From the NCBI GenBank assembly GCA_965230565.1, contig CBDDLH010000016.1, forward strand, positions 1 through 64,000: a stretch of DNA of 64,000 nt, read 5' to 3'. Shown here piece by piece: positions 63,941-64,000 of this stretch. Origin of the DNA: BCD1 sp965230565. GTDB taxonomy: Bacteria > Bacteroidota > Bacteroidia > Chitinophagales > Saprospiraceae. Made by a program: the position numbers and the translations under genes. The notes beneath the pieces were generated by a model. It was not told the DNA's origin. It saw nothing but the letters and a program-made list of their open reading frames with translations, and made no database searches. Numbering within the stretch: position 1 is the stretch's first letter; each line of letters begins with the position of its first letter.

Positions 63941-64000
63941 TTACATATTTGCTTCGACGGTATCCTGATTTTTTTCTAGGAATTCCATTGCCAGGTTGAG
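63941..64000 (-). CDS. parA: ParA partition ATPase, last 19 codons only
   Basis: The minus-strand frame ending in TAA at 63,943-63,941 reads LNLAMEFLEKNQDTVEANM, which fits the C-terminal helix of ParA/Soj proteins (xxYLNLAxEFLxKN). Its place directly upstream of parB is the normal parAB order. The rest lies beyond the right edge. Confidence 0.7.
   Translation of the reverse strand, partial: LNLAMEFLEKNQDTVEANM

Noticed and set aside
63881..64000. parS site next to parAB
   Set aside because: No copy or near-copy of the 16-bp parS palindrome was seen; the heptad repeats do not resemble it.
1..64000. Insertion sequences or prophage genes
   Set aside because: No transposase, integrase, capsid or terminase motif was found in any open frame.

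Overview
The window looks like a chromosomal segment of a Bacteroidota bacterium, probably a free-living, Saprospiria-like lineage; the class is an inference, the phylum is well supported. The evidence is a type IX secretion (T9SS) C-terminal sorting domain on a secreted glycosidase, an UpxY-type NusG paralogue at the head of a surface polysaccharide operon, a promoter matching the Bacteroidota form TTG-N20-TAnnTTTG upstream of it, a DUF5683 membrane protein beside parAB, and the near absence of Shine-Dalgarno sequences. The DNA is AT-rich. No transposase, phage gene or CRISPR array was seen.

About 1-42,000: one very large surface polysaccharide locus, almost entirely on the minus strand and therefore read from right to left. 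It starts at a promoter near 41,974-42,004, a roughly 305-nt leader and upxY, then a WlbA-like sugar oxidoreductase, wza, wzc, a Wzx-type flippase, gmd, an fcl-like reductase, a DegT aminotransferase, an ATP-grasp ligase, a GNAT acetyltransferase, glycosyltransferases and a Wzy/O-antigen-ligase-like polymerase. A 324-bp gap with inverted hexamer repeats (25,894-26,217) separates this from a second block: polysaccharide deacetylase, ATP-grasp ligase, an asparagine-synthetase-like protein without the glutaminase cysteine, GT4, two complete AsnB-type amidotransferases, a FemAB-like acyltransferase and a DUF354 protein. A third block holds a nucleotide-sugar dehydrogenase, an FAD oxidoreductase, a deacetylase, a GT2 and two GT39-type membrane transferases, a T9SS-exported GH38-like protein, a UbiA-family enzyme resembling decaprenyl-phosphate phosphoribosyltransferase, wecB and a partial deacetylase. 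Together these encode sugar-nucleotide synthesis, lipid-linked assembly, flipping, polymerisation, export and heavy amide/acyl decoration of a glycan.

42,000-48,000: a glycan-scavenging island with a sodium/solute symporter, a GH20 hexosaminidase (frame-interrupted), a GH29 fucosidase and a beta-phosphoglucomutase-like HAD phosphatase.

48,000-64,000: housekeeping region. tRNA-Ser(GCU) and tRNA-Pro(UGG), dnaA, a tripartite export set (MacA-like adaptor, permease-only MacB-like protein, TolC-like channel), an Lrp/AsnC regulator divergent from a methionine gamma-lyase/cystathionine gamma-synthase-type enzyme, the branched-chain amino acid operon ilvD-ilvB-ilvN behind a nested inverted-repeat leader, two outer membrane beta-barrel proteins, DUF5683, parB and the last codons of parA. 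dnaA and parAB within 16 kb suggest that the chromosome origin is near.

Three genes are interrupted by four apparent single-base insertions (GT39 at 2,735-4,341, twice; GT2 at 9,354-10,464; GH20 at 44,124-45,711). All shift the frame in the same direction, so either the assembly has insertion errors or these are real lesions. Several intergenic gaps carry hexamer or heptamer tandem repeats arranged as inverted pairs. The strongest candidates for something new are the asparagine-synthetase/ATP-grasp/FemAB decoration block, the DPPR-synthase-like/GT-C/GH38-like block and the heptad repeats.
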